Below are positions 1-8,726 of a DNA stretch of 64,000 bases, piece after piece (the stretch's first letter is position 1; every line of letters begins with the position of its first letter). Below the pieces are notes generated by a model. It was not told the origin of the DNA. It saw only the letters and a program-made list of their open reading frames with translations, and ran no database searches. Source of the stretch: JAHEME01 sp034435035 (lineage in GTDB: Bacteria; Chloroflexota; Anaerolineae; Aggregatilineales; UBA3940); contig DAOTXW010000082.1 in NCBI GenBank assembly GCA_034435035.1, positions 1-64,000 on the forward strand, in the 5' to 3' direction. Made by a program: the position numbers and the translations under genes.

Positions 1-221
1 GTATGAGGCTGTGCGCCCATGAGCATTTCAGACGTTTCAATACCCTCTGTCGGGTCTTAATAGGCTTCTACGTTTGAATCGCTTCTGTCTCCAGCGCATA
101 ACATGGGTTTCAATACCCTCTGTCGGGTCTTAATAGGCTGCTACTCCAGTACCGACCAGTCCATAATAGCCTCCAAAAGAGAGGTTTCAATACCCTCTGT
201 CGGGTCTTAATAGGCTGCTAC
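1..221 (-). CRISPR. Leader-proximal end of a CRISPR array (3 repeats)
   Basis: Three near-identical 38-nt repeats lie at 34-71, 107-144 and 184-221. They are separated by spacers of 35 nt (72-106) and 39 nt (145-183), and 1-33 is part of another spacer, so the array continues past the left edge. On the plus strand each repeat begins GTTTCAAT; on the minus strand it ends ATTGAAAC, the usual 8-nt crRNA 5' handle of type I-A/I-B systems. The array is therefore read on the minus strand, with its leader to the right and its newest spacers inside the window. The repeat at 34-71 differs from the other two by one base (T at 67 where they have G). Confidence 0.95.
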
Positions 222-398
222 CGACCCCGTTGTGCAGCATAAACAGGTCATAAATGACCTGCATGCCATAAAAAATCGCTCTACGAGGCTTGTGTGCAGC
301 CATCTGTTGACCATCGTACCACAAAATCCCGGTTCAAGTAACCCCTATTTCGCAAGTCCTTTTTTGCACCCAATCCGGGGGGAGTTTCGGCAGCCTGC
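222..398 (-). promoter_or_regulatory. CRISPR leader
   Basis: This non-coding stretch lies between the first repeat and the end of cas4. Given the array orientation it should be the leader that drives pre-crRNA synthesis and guides spacer insertion. A perfect palindrome (CAGGTCAT-aa-ATGACCTG) sits at 244-261, 22 bases from the first repeat. A possible minus-strand promoter has TTACTT at 341-336 and TACGAT at 318-313, with a 17-bp spacer. The bases at 329-344 resemble part of the palindrome upstream of the WYL gene. Leader identity is inferred from position and repeat direction. Confidence 0.7.
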
Positions 399-992
399 TC
401 AGAGGTCGTTGCAGGCACGGCGAAACTCACATGACGCACAACGGCTGCGTCGCGCAGGCGGGGATGGCATCCGCTCGAAGGCGACGATCGCCTCGATCGA
501 CTTCAGGGTTTCGAAGACGGCCGCGCGCAGCGCTGGAGTCACGGCCACTGGCTCCACCCGCCGCACCGGGATCAGGTAAATGTAGCCACGCTCCACCGGC
601 AAGCCCCACGCCTCTTCGAGCATCAGCGCATAAGCCACGAGCTGCAGCTGGTAGTGCGGACTGGCCTGCCGGGCCAGCTTGTAATCGACAGGATAAACCG
701 CCCGGGGAGGCCCCGGCGTAACCACAACCTCGTCGATCTTGCCACGCAGCCTCAACCGGGCCGAGGTGAGCGCCACCTCGAAGCGGCGCTCACCCCGTTC
801 CAGACCGTAGCCGCGCAGCCTCCGCCGGGCGGCTCGCTTCTGCTCTTCCTCATGCGCCAGCTTCCCTTCGTCCATCTTATGGGTACGCGGGCGGAAGTCC
901 GGCAGGCAGCGTTCGTAGTAGGTCACGCGCGGGCAGTAGGTGTACTGCTTGAGATCGGTCACGGTCAGCAGATCGCCCTCATTCTCGGTCAT
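399..992 (-). CDS. cas4: CRISPR-associated exonuclease Cas4
   Basis: This 197-aa protein is a RecB-like Fe-S nuclease that helps select and trim prespacers before Cas1-Cas2 integrates them. One cysteine lies near the N-terminus in the segment KQYTYCPR, and a cluster near the C-terminus reads CASCEFRRAC; together these supply the four Fe-S ligands typical of Cas4. The PVDYK segment near residue 150 fits the catalytic core with its conserved Asp and Lys. It is the last gene of the cas operon and its start overlaps the end of cas2 by 14 bases. Length is normal for the family. Confidence 0.93.
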   Translation of the reverse strand: MTENEGDLLTVTDLKQYTYCPRVTYYERCLPDFRPRTHKMDEGKLAHEEEQKRAARRRLRGYGLERGERRFEVALTSARLRLRGKIDEVVVTPGPPRAVYPVDYKLARQASPHYQLQLVAYALMLEEAWGLPVERGYIYLIPVRRVEPVAVTPALRAAVFETLKSIEAIVAFERMPSPPARRSRCASCEFRRACNDL

Positions 993-1233
993 GGCTCACC
1001 TCGATGCGCTTTTCCCACTCTGCCTCGCCAATGGGGATCAGCTGCACATTGCCTTCGGCCTTCTTGAGCAGCCGCCCGATGCGCAGCATCAGCTCCTGTT
1101 GGTGAGTGGGCCGCAACCGCCCCAGAAAGGCGCTGAACTGCACACGGTCCAACCCATAGTCCAGGCACATATCCGCCACCTTGGACCGCAGGCGGTCGCT
1201 GGGGATATCGTAGATCACCAGGATGCGCTGCAT
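979..1233 (-). CDS. cas2: CRISPR adaptation protein Cas2
   Basis: This 84-aa ferredoxin-fold protein forms the dimeric core of the Cas1-Cas2 spacer integrase. The N-terminus MQRILVIYDIPSDRLRSKV has the beta-strand with the conserved Asp (YDI), and a later segment, RVQFSAFLGRL, matches the usual 'vQ.SvFe..L' region. The ATG at 1233 is chosen because it gives the normal Cas2 length and N-terminus and follows the cas1 stop after one base. A longer upstream reading would lie inside cas1. Confidence 0.95.
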   Translation of the reverse strand: MQRILVIYDIPSDRLRSKVADMCLDYGLDRVQFSAFLGRLRPTHQQELMLRIGRLLKKAEGNVQLIPIGEAEWEKRIEVSHDRE

Positions 1234-1234
1234 G

Positions 1235-2260
1235 TCACCATTCCGCCTTGTAGGGAATGTAGGCTTCGCGCTCGCCGCGCAGGAAGCTCGCCAGGTGGCG
1301 CGCCTGCCCCTGGATGATAGCTCGCAGCGGGAAGCGCTTACCCTCGTAGCGCATCTCAGTGTCCAGGTGGGCCAGCACTTTACCAGCCAGCGCGCGCCGC
1401 GTCTGCTGCGCCAGCAGCCCATCCTCCTGCTGCTCCACAGAGAAATCCCGCGCCGCCAGCCCAAAGACAAGCCGGTCCACCCCCACCTGCCGGAACTCCT
1501 CGATCAGGTCAAGCACCAGGCTGGGCTTGCCGGGGCGGTCAGTGTGGATGAACCCGGCGTAAGGGTCCAGCCCGGCCAGCACAATCGCGCGCTGCACCTG
1601 CTGGTAGAGGATGCCGTAGCCGTAGTTGAGCATCCCGTTGATCGGGTCGGTCGCGCCGCGCCCCTCGCGCCCCGGCCAGCCGTACTGCTCCGGGACGATC
1701 CACCTGATAGCGTCCCAGTAGTGTCGGGCGGCGTTGCCCTCGGCGGCCAGCACCCCGCCCCGAATGTCGTCCACGCACTCTCCCTCGAGGCGATCCAGCC
1801 ATGCCAGGTGATCCAGCACCTCGCCCGCGCACAGCGATAGCTCCTGAAAGACCTCCGGCGCGGTCTCCTTCCGATTCTTGGCGAAGTACTTGAGGGTGAT
1901 CGACTGGTTCTGAATCTTCCCAGTGGCGAAGGCAATTGCCAGGTGGCAGGCGCGCCGATCCGTGTAGGCCAGTATCTGCGCGCGCCGTGTGAGGACAGTC
2001 CCGGTCAGCCCCGCCGAGTAGATCGCGGCATACGGATCACCCCGATCGTCCACGAACTGCACCGGGATCCCCCGCTCGCAGCACTCAGCCAGCGCATCCG
2101 CCGAGATGCTGACGCCCCGGCTGCTGATGATCACGGATTCCAGGTGCATCAGCGGCGCTTCCGCCAGGGTCTCGCCCTTCTTGGTCAGCTTGAGACGCTC
2201 GCTGTACTTCCCCACGTGCGAACCGAAGGTGTCAGCGACCAGGTGTTGTACGATAGGCAT
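1235..2260 (-). CDS. cas1: CRISPR integrase Cas1
   Basis: This 341-aa protein is the catalytic integrase that joins prespacers to the leader-proximal repeat. It has the N-terminal beta domain and an alpha-helical C-terminal catalytic domain. The segment LNYGYGILYQQVQRAI is followed by GFIHTDRPGKPSLVLDLIEEFR-like residues, which carry the conserved His and the acidic metal ligands. An ATG at 2260 is preferred to one 27 bases upstream: it is preceded by GGAGGAC at good spacing and gives the typical start MPIVQHL. It lies two bases after cas6 and one base before cas2. Confidence 0.96.
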   Translation of the reverse strand: MPIVQHLVADTFGSHVGKYSERLKLTKKGETLAEAPLMHLESVIISSRGVSISADALAECCERGIPVQFVDDRGDPYAAIYSAGLTGTVLTRRAQILAYTDRRACHLAIAFATGKIQNQSITLKYFAKNRKETAPEVFQELSLCAGEVLDHLAWLDRLEGECVDDIRGGVLAAEGNAARHYWDAIRWIVPEQYGWPGREGRGATDPINGMLNYGYGILYQQVQRAIVLAGLDPYAGFIHTDRPGKPSLVLDLIEEFRQVGVDRLVFGLAARDFSVEQQEDGLLAQQTRRALAGKVLAHLDTEMRYEGKRFPLRAIIQGQARHLASFLRGEREAYIPYKAEW

Positions 2261-2262
2261 TT

Positions 2263-3234
2263 CTAGTCCTCCACAATCCGATACCAACCGTTGCCCTTGA
2301 CGGTACTTTTACCAACATGCAGACTTTGCCCCCAGAGCAACCAGGGGATGGCCTCGTCCAGCTTACCCTGCCAGGCCGCCACACCCACCAGCCCGCCAAT
2401 CGGTGAGACACGTCCGGTGCGCCGCGACCCGCTGACCACGTCCAGCCAGCGAGTCGCATCGCGCGTCAGCTGCGCCTCGGCGGCAAGGGCGCTCATCCGC
2501 AGGGCAACTTCACGCCAGCGGGTGCGATCCCGTGCCAGGGGCGACCCGCCGAAGCAGGTCGCTATCGCCTGGCAGCGCTCGATCAGCCGCCGCAGCAGAA
2601 TCCCCAGGTCGGGGCGGTGAGCGAGGTGTTTGTCCTCGCCGATCCGCAGCGGTGTGAGGAACTCCAGCGCAATCCGGTCGCCGGGCAGTGCCGCCGCCCG
2701 CGCTGCGACCTGTTGGGCAGTCACCGGCAGGGGTGGTCGGCGGACTACACGGCCATTCAGCAGGCCCTCGCACGCCCCATCCAGCGGGTTGTAGGTGTCA
2801 ACACCCACAATGTCGAACCGGGCGCGGCCCGGCCCCACCCCGCTTTCGCCCATCGCCTCCGCCGCCCGGATGATAAACGGGAAGGCCGCCGCCGCTTCCG
2901 TGCCGATCAGCGACAGGCCGAAGCGCCAGGACTCCCCGGCCCGGAGGGGGCGGTCGCCGGGCGGCGGCTCGATAGTCACCGGACGCGGCACGTCCTGGCC
3001 CCGCTCGCCGGACGGGTCTTCCGTCGCCAGCAGGCGGCAGACGGGACAGGCGGATTTGTGGCCGGGCAGGTGCACTGCCTGGCGGTCGGGGCAGTACTGG
3101 CGAGCCAGCGCCCCGTACAGCGCGCCGCGCAGCGCCGATCCGGGCTGCGCGCCCAGCGCCCCCATCTCCCGCGACCGCACCTCGAAGCGCAGGTGGTGAA
3201 CCACGACGCCCTGCATCAAGTCGAGCATGGTCAT
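2263..3234 (-). CDS. cas6: CRISPR RNA-processing endonuclease Cas6
   Basis: This 323-aa RAMP protein should cut the repeat RNA of pre-crRNA and leave the ATTGAAAC handle. It has the glycine-rich RAMP loop (GESGVGPGRARFDI, near residue 130) and a C-terminal segment, SLHVGKSTVKGNGWYRI, like the glycine-rich motif of Cas6 proteins in the larger DUF2276-like group. Cysteines near residue 50-65 (CPVC) are also typical of that group. The start overlaps the cas3 stop by one base (TGATG), so translation is probably coupled. The catalytic residues cannot be assigned by eye. Confidence 0.88.
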   Translation of the reverse strand: MTMLDLMQGVVVHHLRFEVRSREMGALGAQPGSALRGALYGALARQYCPDRQAVHLPGHKSACPVCRLLATEDPSGERGQDVPRPVTIEPPPGDRPLRAGESWRFGLSLIGTEAAAAFPFIIRAAEAMGESGVGPGRARFDIVGVDTYNPLDGACEGLLNGRVVRRPPLPVTAQQVAARAAALPGDRIALEFLTPLRIGEDKHLAHRPDLGILLRRLIERCQAIATCFGGSPLARDRTRWREVALRMSALAAEAQLTRDATRWLDVVSGSRRTGRVSPIGGLVGVAAWQGKLDEAIPWLLWGQSLHVGKSTVKGNGWYRIVED

Positions 3235-5651
3235 CAGGTGTCTTCCGTCTCAAACTGTTCAGCGCGGGCGCGTTCCCGCGCCCTCTTCAGATCGAGGCCC
3301 AGTTCCCAGGAATACTCGGCGTTCACAACGTGATACTGCGGCTGCCCCCGACGGTCCTCCCCGACCGGCCAGGCGAGGTGCGCCCGATAGAGGGACTGGT
3401 ACTGACCATAGCTGATCGGCACGAACAGACTGCTGGCCTCGATGTATCCGTGCTCCCTGCGCCGCCGCTGAAACTCTTCTTCCAGGCCGTAGGGCAGCAC
3501 CTCGATGCCGTCGAAGAGCCGGTAGAATTGCTCGGCGAGCGCGCCATCCGCCGAGCGGAAGGGGCGGATATCATCGAGGATGTCGCAGAAGTTGCAGGCA
3601 GCGGCGTCGTATTCCCCGCGCCACCACTCGCCGTTCTCCCCGGCGTAGACCTGCCGGAGCAGTTCAGGCACCTGCGCCTCATCTACTGCCTGGCCGTCGA
3701 GGCTTTCCAGTGCCTCCAGGCTGGCGGCGACGAAGCCGGGCCGGTAGACGCGCTGGCCGTCGGCAGGCTCGCGAAAGACGTGAACGTCGGCCAGCGGGCC
3801 GCCCGGCGGCCTGCCCCGGTTGACGCGCCCGAAGCGTTGCAGCAGCGCCTCCAATGGGGCAGGGTCGGTGTACAGGGTGTCGAGGTCGATGTCCAGGCTG
3901 ACCTCGACGACCTGGGTAGCGACGACGAGCGTCGGGCGGCGCTCGGTCGAGCGGACACCGGTGTATCTCTGGATGGTCTCCTCTTTGTGCTGGCGATCCT
4001 CGGCGTTGAAGCGCCCATGAACCAGAATGGTGGTGACATCGGGCAGGTGCTCACACAGGCGACCATACGCATCCATCGCCCGCTGCACGGTGTTCAGACA
4101 CACCAGCACGGACTTCCCCGCCTCCACCTGATCGGCGATGGCGCTGAGCCCCTCGTCCGAGAGCAGCTCGCCATCCAGCAGGTGAAGGAGGTGTCGCCGT
4201 GAGTCATGGAAAACGGCCTCGCTGGCGCGTATCTCGTCACAGCCGGGCAGCGCCTCTCTGATCACTGCTCCGACCGGCGGCGGCAGGGTGGCGGTCATGA
4301 TCAGGAACCGCGCCTCGAAGTGGCGCGCCAGCCAGCCGACCAGCTCGACGATCAGCGCCAGGCGCTTCGGCTCGTAGGCGTGGATCTCATCGAAGATGAA
4401 CAGCCCGCCGTGATAGTCGGTCAACCACTGCTCGAAGCCCTTGAGGGAGTAGGCGGCCTTGAGCATCTGGTAGGGGCTGAAGACCCGCACCGGATGGAAG
4501 CCGAGGTCGGCCCACTCGCGCTTGAGGCGCGCCTGTTCGGCGGCCCCGGCAGGGGTGGCATCGTCGGCAGACAACAGATCGTGGTACAGGCTTTGCAGCG
4601 CCCGCCCGTGCTGGAGGCCGACCACCTCCTGCGGGAAGTGGTGCTCGGCCAGCCGTTGGTGCATGGCGTTCATGCTGGCCTGGTAGGGCAGCGCGTAGAA
4701 CAGGCGCGGCGGAGGATGGGCATCCAGCGCTGCCTGGCGGGCAGCCCACAGCAGGGCGGCTTCGGTCTTGCCGCTGCCGGTCGGGGCTACCAGGATGGCC
4801 GAGCCGCGCCCCACGCGCTCGGCGTCGCGCTGGTGATCGCGCAGGTCCGCCTCCGATAGGCTTCCCAGGGCGCGCTCCCGGCTCAGCGGCAGGTCCGGGA
4901 AGTGGGCCGCGTGCGCCGAGGCGGAGTGGTCGGCGGTGAAGATCAGGCCGCGCAGCAGGATGCCCCCCAGGACATCACCTGCGACCTGGCGTGCCTCTTC
5001 CAGGTCGAGGGCGTGGGAGTCAAACTCGTCCAGCGCCCGGCGGATCGCTGGCACGCCGAAGACCTGCCGCGCTTCGTCCAGGGGGAGCAACGGCGGGAAC
5101 TCGACCGCCTCCTCCATGCCCAGTGCCTCCGCCCAGGGGCGCGGACAGGCATCCAGCCAGCGCCAGAGGGCCACAAGCGTCTGATCGTCTATCTCGTAGC
5201 CCAGCGCGGCCAGCGCATCGCCAGCCGCATCGGTGTCGGCGAGATACCGTTCGTACAGCTCGCACGGCTCTTTGTGGTGGGCGGCAATCGCCGCGACGAT
5301 CCACTCCCGATCCGCATGTCCGGGCGGGAAAAGCCAGTCCGTGAAGGCCAGCGACAGGACTTCGTGGCGCTGCGGCCAGCGCGGGCTCTCCCCGCGCAAC
5401 ACCTGCTGGAAGCCCGAGGCAGCCTTGCCGAAGTCGTGGAGGAAGCACGCCCAGAACATCCGGTGCCACAGGCGCGGCTCGCCCAGTTGATCGGGCAGGC
5501 GGGGCCGCAGCCGGTGCTGGTCGCCCAGCCGGGAGAGCACCAGCCAGGTGTGCAGCGCCAGCGACTCCGGCTCTGGCCCCGCCGATTTGTCGAGGCTCTT
5601 GGCGAGCAAGCCATCCATCCACGTCGGCCAGGGATAGACGGGGACGTTCAT
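3234..5651 (-). CDS. cas3: CRISPR helicase-nuclease Cas3
   Basis: This 805-aa protein degrades target DNA after recruitment by Cascade. An N-terminal HD nuclease domain shows CFLHDFGKAASGFQ and AAIAAHHKEP. The helicase follows, with Walker A VAPTGSGKTEAAL, a DEIH box in FIFDEIHAYEP, motif III (MTATLPP) and motif VI (LLQRFGRVNRGR). HD and helicase parts are fused in one chain. The ATG at 5651 overlaps the cas5 stop as ATGA and gives a normal HD-domain start; a longer reading to 5819 would run deep into cas5 and is rejected. Confidence 0.96.
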   Translation of the reverse strand: MNVPVYPWPTWMDGLLAKSLDKSAGPEPESLALHTWLVLSRLGDQHRLRPRLPDQLGEPRLWHRMFWACFLHDFGKAASGFQQVLRGESPRWPQRHEVLSLAFTDWLFPPGHADREWIVAAIAAHHKEPCELYERYLADTDAAGDALAALGYEIDDQTLVALWRWLDACPRPWAEALGMEEAVEFPPLLPLDEARQVFGVPAIRRALDEFDSHALDLEEARQVAGDVLGGILLRGLIFTADHSASAHAAHFPDLPLSRERALGSLSEADLRDHQRDAERVGRGSAILVAPTGSGKTEAALLWAARQAALDAHPPPRLFYALPYQASMNAMHQRLAEHHFPQEVVGLQHGRALQSLYHDLLSADDATPAGAAEQARLKREWADLGFHPVRVFSPYQMLKAAYSLKGFEQWLTDYHGGLFIFDEIHAYEPKRLALIVELVGWLARHFEARFLIMTATLPPPVGAVIREALPGCDEIRASEAVFHDSRRHLLHLLDGELLSDEGLSAIADQVEAGKSVLVCLNTVQRAMDAYGRLCEHLPDVTTILVHGRFNAEDRQHKEETIQRYTGVRSTERRPTLVVATQVVEVSLDIDLDTLYTDPAPLEALLQRFGRVNRGRPPGGPLADVHVFREPADGQRVYRPGFVAASLEALESLDGQAVDEAQVPELLRQVYAGENGEWWRGEYDAAACNFCDILDDIRPFRSADGALAEQFYRLFDGIEVLPYGLEEEFQRRRREHGYIEASSLFVPISYGQYQSLYRAHLAWPVGEDRRGQPQYHVVNAEYSWELGLDLKRARERARAEQFETEDT

Positions 5652-6364
5652 ACCGCCTCCCCGACGAAGCTGTGGAAGCACACCCCCCGGCTCAGTTCGG
5701 GATACTGCGCCCACTCGCGGACCTCCGGATCGACCCACACCTGCTGAGGAGCACCCTCCGCCTGCAGGCCGTCGGTGGGGAAGCGTGCTCGACCGCGCAG
5801 CAGCGCGTACTGATCCCACGAGGGAACGCGGTGATGATCCACGAAACGCGCCAGGGTCATGATGACGGTAGCCCCATCCACGTATGGCGCGAGGTTGGGA
5901 GGCAGCAGCGTCCCCTCAAAGTAGGCTTGCTCTGCCGCCTGTAGTTCCACCCGTTTGATCTCGGTGCAATTCATCAAGTCCTGCGAGCGTCCAAGACACA
6001 GCGTATACGCAGGGGAGCGAAAAGCAGCGTCCAGGGAGTCCAGATCAGGATAGTCCAGGTAGAGCGTCAGGCGCGGCTCAAACAGCAGGTGGCGCACGAA
6101 GGGATTCATCTTTGGCTTCTCGCCAAAGAAGTGCAGGTGCTCATAATCCTCGAACTTGCCCTGGTGCGTGAACGTGTAGCCGAAGCACACTGTTGCTGGC
6201 TTGTCGATCCAGTCGCCCGCTACGCTACATATCAGCCCGTGGACTGTAGCCGGAGGTGGCAGCTCTAGAGTCGGATGGACGCCCTGAGCGAAGAAGGGAT
6301 AGCGAAAGGATGTTACTGGCCCTTCAAGCGTCACCCGCAGGGCAGTCAGATCGTCCGTATCCAT
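5648..6364 (-). CDS. cas5: Cascade subunit Cas5 (type I-B)
   Basis: This 238-aa RAMP protein should cap the 5' handle of crRNA within Cascade. The N-terminus reads LRVTLEGPVTSFRYPFF followed by LPPPATVHGLI, the classic Cas5 pattern of an RNA-binding beta strand and the 'P.pst..G.l' segment. The ATG at 6364 is preferred because it overlaps the cas7 stop as TAATG; an in-frame start 12 bases upstream is also possible. It sits between cas7 and cas3, as in many I-B loci of the Tneap/Cst group. Confidence 0.9.
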   Translation of the reverse strand: MDTDDLTALRVTLEGPVTSFRYPFFAQGVHPTLELPPPATVHGLICSVAGDWIDKPATVCFGYTFTHQGKFEDYEHLHFFGEKPKMNPFVRHLLFEPRLTLYLDYPDLDSLDAAFRSPAYTLCLGRSQDLMNCTEIKRVELQAAEQAYFEGTLLPPNLAPYVDGATVIMTLARFVDHHRVPSWDQYALLRGRARFPTDGLQAEGAPQQVWVDPEVREWAQYPELSRGVCFHSFVGEAV

Positions 6365-7350
6365 TACTCCCACCACTCCGGGTGCTGTCCGATCTCAGCC
6401 GCCAGCGAATCAAGCGCCTCGCGCGGGTGGAGGACATTCAGGCCATACTGTGCCAGCACCTCGTCGGCAGAGTCCATGAATCCCGGCGCGTGCCCTACAA
6501 AGACGCCGGACACAAGTTCATCTTGTAGCGCAGCGGAGAGTTGGTTGAGCACCTCCTCATGGATGATCGGTTCCCCGTTCTTCTCTGTGATCACGCGCCC
6601 GAAGGGATGGTTGCCGCCGCGTGTGACCGCCACCATCACAAAGGCTGGCGAGACGTCCGTGTAGTGTAGTGTCTGCCTAGCGCCCCCTTCAAGGCGAGCC
6701 AGTGCATAGAGGAGGGTCTGAACGCGCGCAAGGCGCTGTGCGAACGGGAGGCGATACGCCTTCTGTGCGTGCAGGTGTGTCAGCCCGGCTGCCTCGGCCT
6801 GCTGTGCCAGGGTGGGCCCCAAATTGAGGTGGCCAGTGCGACGGACGTAGTTGAATGTCCCAGCGGCTCTCAGGTCGAGGGAGAACAGGCCCTTGAGCGT
6901 TGCCCGGTAGAACTCATGCCCGTGCAACAGCGGATTGCCTTCGTGGCGCGCCATGACACCGAAATCCTCGGTTATCTCGACGGGTGCGATCGACACAAGC
7001 GTGCTCGTGCGAAACGGCGACACGCGAGTTAAGGTGCCTCCCTCGGCTTCCTTCTGAGCGCGCATGTAGCCCAATAGGTCGTCATCCCAATAGGTCATGG
7101 GATTTCCCTCTGTATAGGCTTGCTGCTTCTTGCCCTCGACAGCGGTGTAAATAGGTGAAGCCTGCCATTCTGGATAGTAGGTCTCGAGCGTCTGGCGTAG
7201 CCAGAAGCGGAATGCCTGGGCGGAGGCGTAAGGATATTCGTGCACCCCTGCGCGGATTGCCTTGACCAGGGCTTTCGTTTCCTCACCCTGCCCCATGTTC
7301 AGAGCCGATGCTGGCGCATCGATTAGCAGCACACCCGTGATAAAGGCCAT
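6364..7350 (-). CDS. cas7: Cascade backbone Cas7 (Cst2/DevR family)
   Basis: This 328-aa protein is the repeated backbone subunit that coats crRNA in Cascade. Features of the Cst2/DevR family include the start AFITGVLLIDAPASALNMGQ, the segment YPYASAQAFRFWLRQTLE, and SPFRTSTLVSIAPVEITEDFG in the middle. The ATG at 7350 has a good ribosome site (AGAAGGAG). It lies 33 bases after cas8b and is coupled to cas5 downstream. Confidence 0.92.
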   Translation of the reverse strand: MAFITGVLLIDAPASALNMGQGEETKALVKAIRAGVHEYPYASAQAFRFWLRQTLETYYPEWQASPIYTAVEGKKQQAYTEGNPMTYWDDDLLGYMRAQKEAEGGTLTRVSPFRTSTLVSIAPVEITEDFGVMARHEGNPLLHGHEFYRATLKGLFSLDLRAAGTFNYVRRTGHLNLGPTLAQQAEAAGLTHLHAQKAYRLPFAQRLARVQTLLYALARLEGGARQTLHYTDVSPAFVMVAVTRGGNHPFGRVITEKNGEPIIHEEVLNQLSAALQDELVSGVFVGHAPGFMDSADEVLAQYGLNVLHPREALDSLAAEIGQHPEWWE

Positions 7351-7383
7351 GGTAGTTGCTCCTTCTGTGGTAAATGAACCAGG

Positions 7384-8724
7384 TCAGACTTCATCTGCGA
7401 CGGTGGTTTCCGGCTGTTCCTCTTCAGGGATAAGCGCGTCTTCCTCTGAGAGCTTATCCCCCCGACTCAGGCGCTCTTCAATGATGCGGAGCATCACGAT
7501 ATCCCGTGCCAGCTTCCAGTCGTTGAACTCTGCCCCGCGTGGCGCCGTGAAGGCCCGCACGAACTCGTCTGCTGAGATCAGGAGTTGCCCGTACTGGCGT
7601 GCGTAGTCATCGGCGGCTCGCAGCAACTTGCGCCTCCATGCAGCGTAGATGCTCTCACGGCCAAACTCAAAGTAGAAACTGTGGCGCTTAAGGGTATATG
7701 CCGCAAAACGTGAGCCGAGTTCATAGAGAAGCTGTAGACGATCTGGGTCCATATTCATTACCTTTCTGAGAAACAGGGAGGCCAATTCCCAATTATGAAG
7801 TGACCAGATGTACTGGTAGAAGAACTTGAGTGCCTTAGCAGGGAGATTGAAGAGATCTTCAAAGAGTTTGTTGCGACCAGCCGATGCCTCCTGTGCATCC
7901 TCCCAGCTATGCACAATAGCCATATGCCATGCTTTGCGTCTTTCAGCGTAGTAGTCGCTTTCTGCTTCACGCAGAAAACGGATCACGCTTGACGGCAACT
8001 CATAAATGCCAATCCGTGGATACTGGTTATGGTTAGTGAAGTAGTAAGCAATGAGAGAGTCAATCTTATGCCTTTCCCCCTCCCTTAGTGAATCAAGAAG
8101 TGCTTCGACAAGCCTTGTCTTGGGATAGACGTGATCAGGGAGACCTCCCTCTTCAAGGTTTGCTAAGCTGAGCGCCGCCGTATTTTTCTTGTATGCTCGG
8201 TGAGCGAATTGTTGGGTTACAGCCGGGAGGTTCCCTTGTATAATCAGGAGCCTCTTACCATTGCCGCACCGGATAGCGCCCAGGGGCATCATGTGAACCG
8301 CCAGCAAGCAATAGCCACAAATTGGTAATCCTGCTATTCCCTGTGGGCTGAAGTTCCCCAGTTCTTCCGCATTGAGCAGGGGGACTTTGGAGCGAGCCAC
8401 CCGTTCGATTGCAGGCTTGCTGCAGAAGACGCAAACTGCGTTGCCCTGGGCGCGGGCCGTTCTCCTATAGCCATGCAATCTGTTTGCAACGTCATTCCCC
8501 CTCTTGTTATCGTGCCCTTTTGGCTGGCCGAAATAGGCATTGGGGTAGACGTGCGTATACAGAAAGCTGCGCAGGGCCGTAGGGCGCAGGAGGAAGTCTT
8601 CTAGGTAGCTTGCCGCTCTATCCAGATCCTCCTCCGTCACCTCCTCTGGAGACCCCTTGCCTGCCATCGCCACAATCGTCGCCACACCTACGTCAACGAA
8701 CGGGTGGCCGGTGTACTTCAGCAT
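7384..8724 (-). CDS. cas8b: Cascade large subunit Cas8b1 (Cst1)
   Basis: This 446-aa protein is the large subunit expected to recognise the PAM. The start LKYTGHPFVDVGVATIVA is characteristic of the Cst1 family, and two CxxC pairs (CVFC and CGYC, near residues 100 and 135) form its zinc-binding region. Two in-frame ATGs exist. The one at 8724 has GGAGG at proper spacing, while the one at 8730 abuts it and overlaps the WYL stop as ATGA. This gene is what marks the locus as type I-B. Confidence 0.9.
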   Translation of the reverse strand: MLKYTGHPFVDVGVATIVAMAGKGSPEEVTEEDLDRAASYLEDFLLRPTALRSFLYTHVYPNAYFGQPKGHDNKRGNDVANRLHGYRRTARAQGNAVCVFCSKPAIERVARSKVPLLNAEELGNFSPQGIAGLPICGYCLLAVHMMPLGAIRCGNGKRLLIIQGNLPAVTQQFAHRAYKKNTAALSLANLEEGGLPDHVYPKTRLVEALLDSLREGERHKIDSLIAYYFTNHNQYPRIGIYELPSSVIRFLREAESDYYAERRKAWHMAIVHSWEDAQEASAGRNKLFEDLFNLPAKALKFFYQYIWSLHNWELASLFLRKVMNMDPDRLQLLYELGSRFAAYTLKRHSFYFEFGRESIYAAWRRKLLRAADDYARQYGQLLISADEFVRAFTAPRGAEFNDWKLARDIVMLRIIEERLSRGDKLSEEDALIPEEEQPETTVADEV

Positions 8725-8726
8725 GG

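Noticed and set aside
232..579. 115-aa reading frame across the CRISPR leader
   Set aside because: It crosses the leader and overlaps cas4 antisense, with basic low-complexity composition; not a gene.
5652..5819. Longer cas3 start 168 bases upstream
   Set aside because: It lies inside cas5 in another frame and has no conserved sequence; the ATG at 5651 overlaps cas5 as ATGA and gives a normal HD domain.
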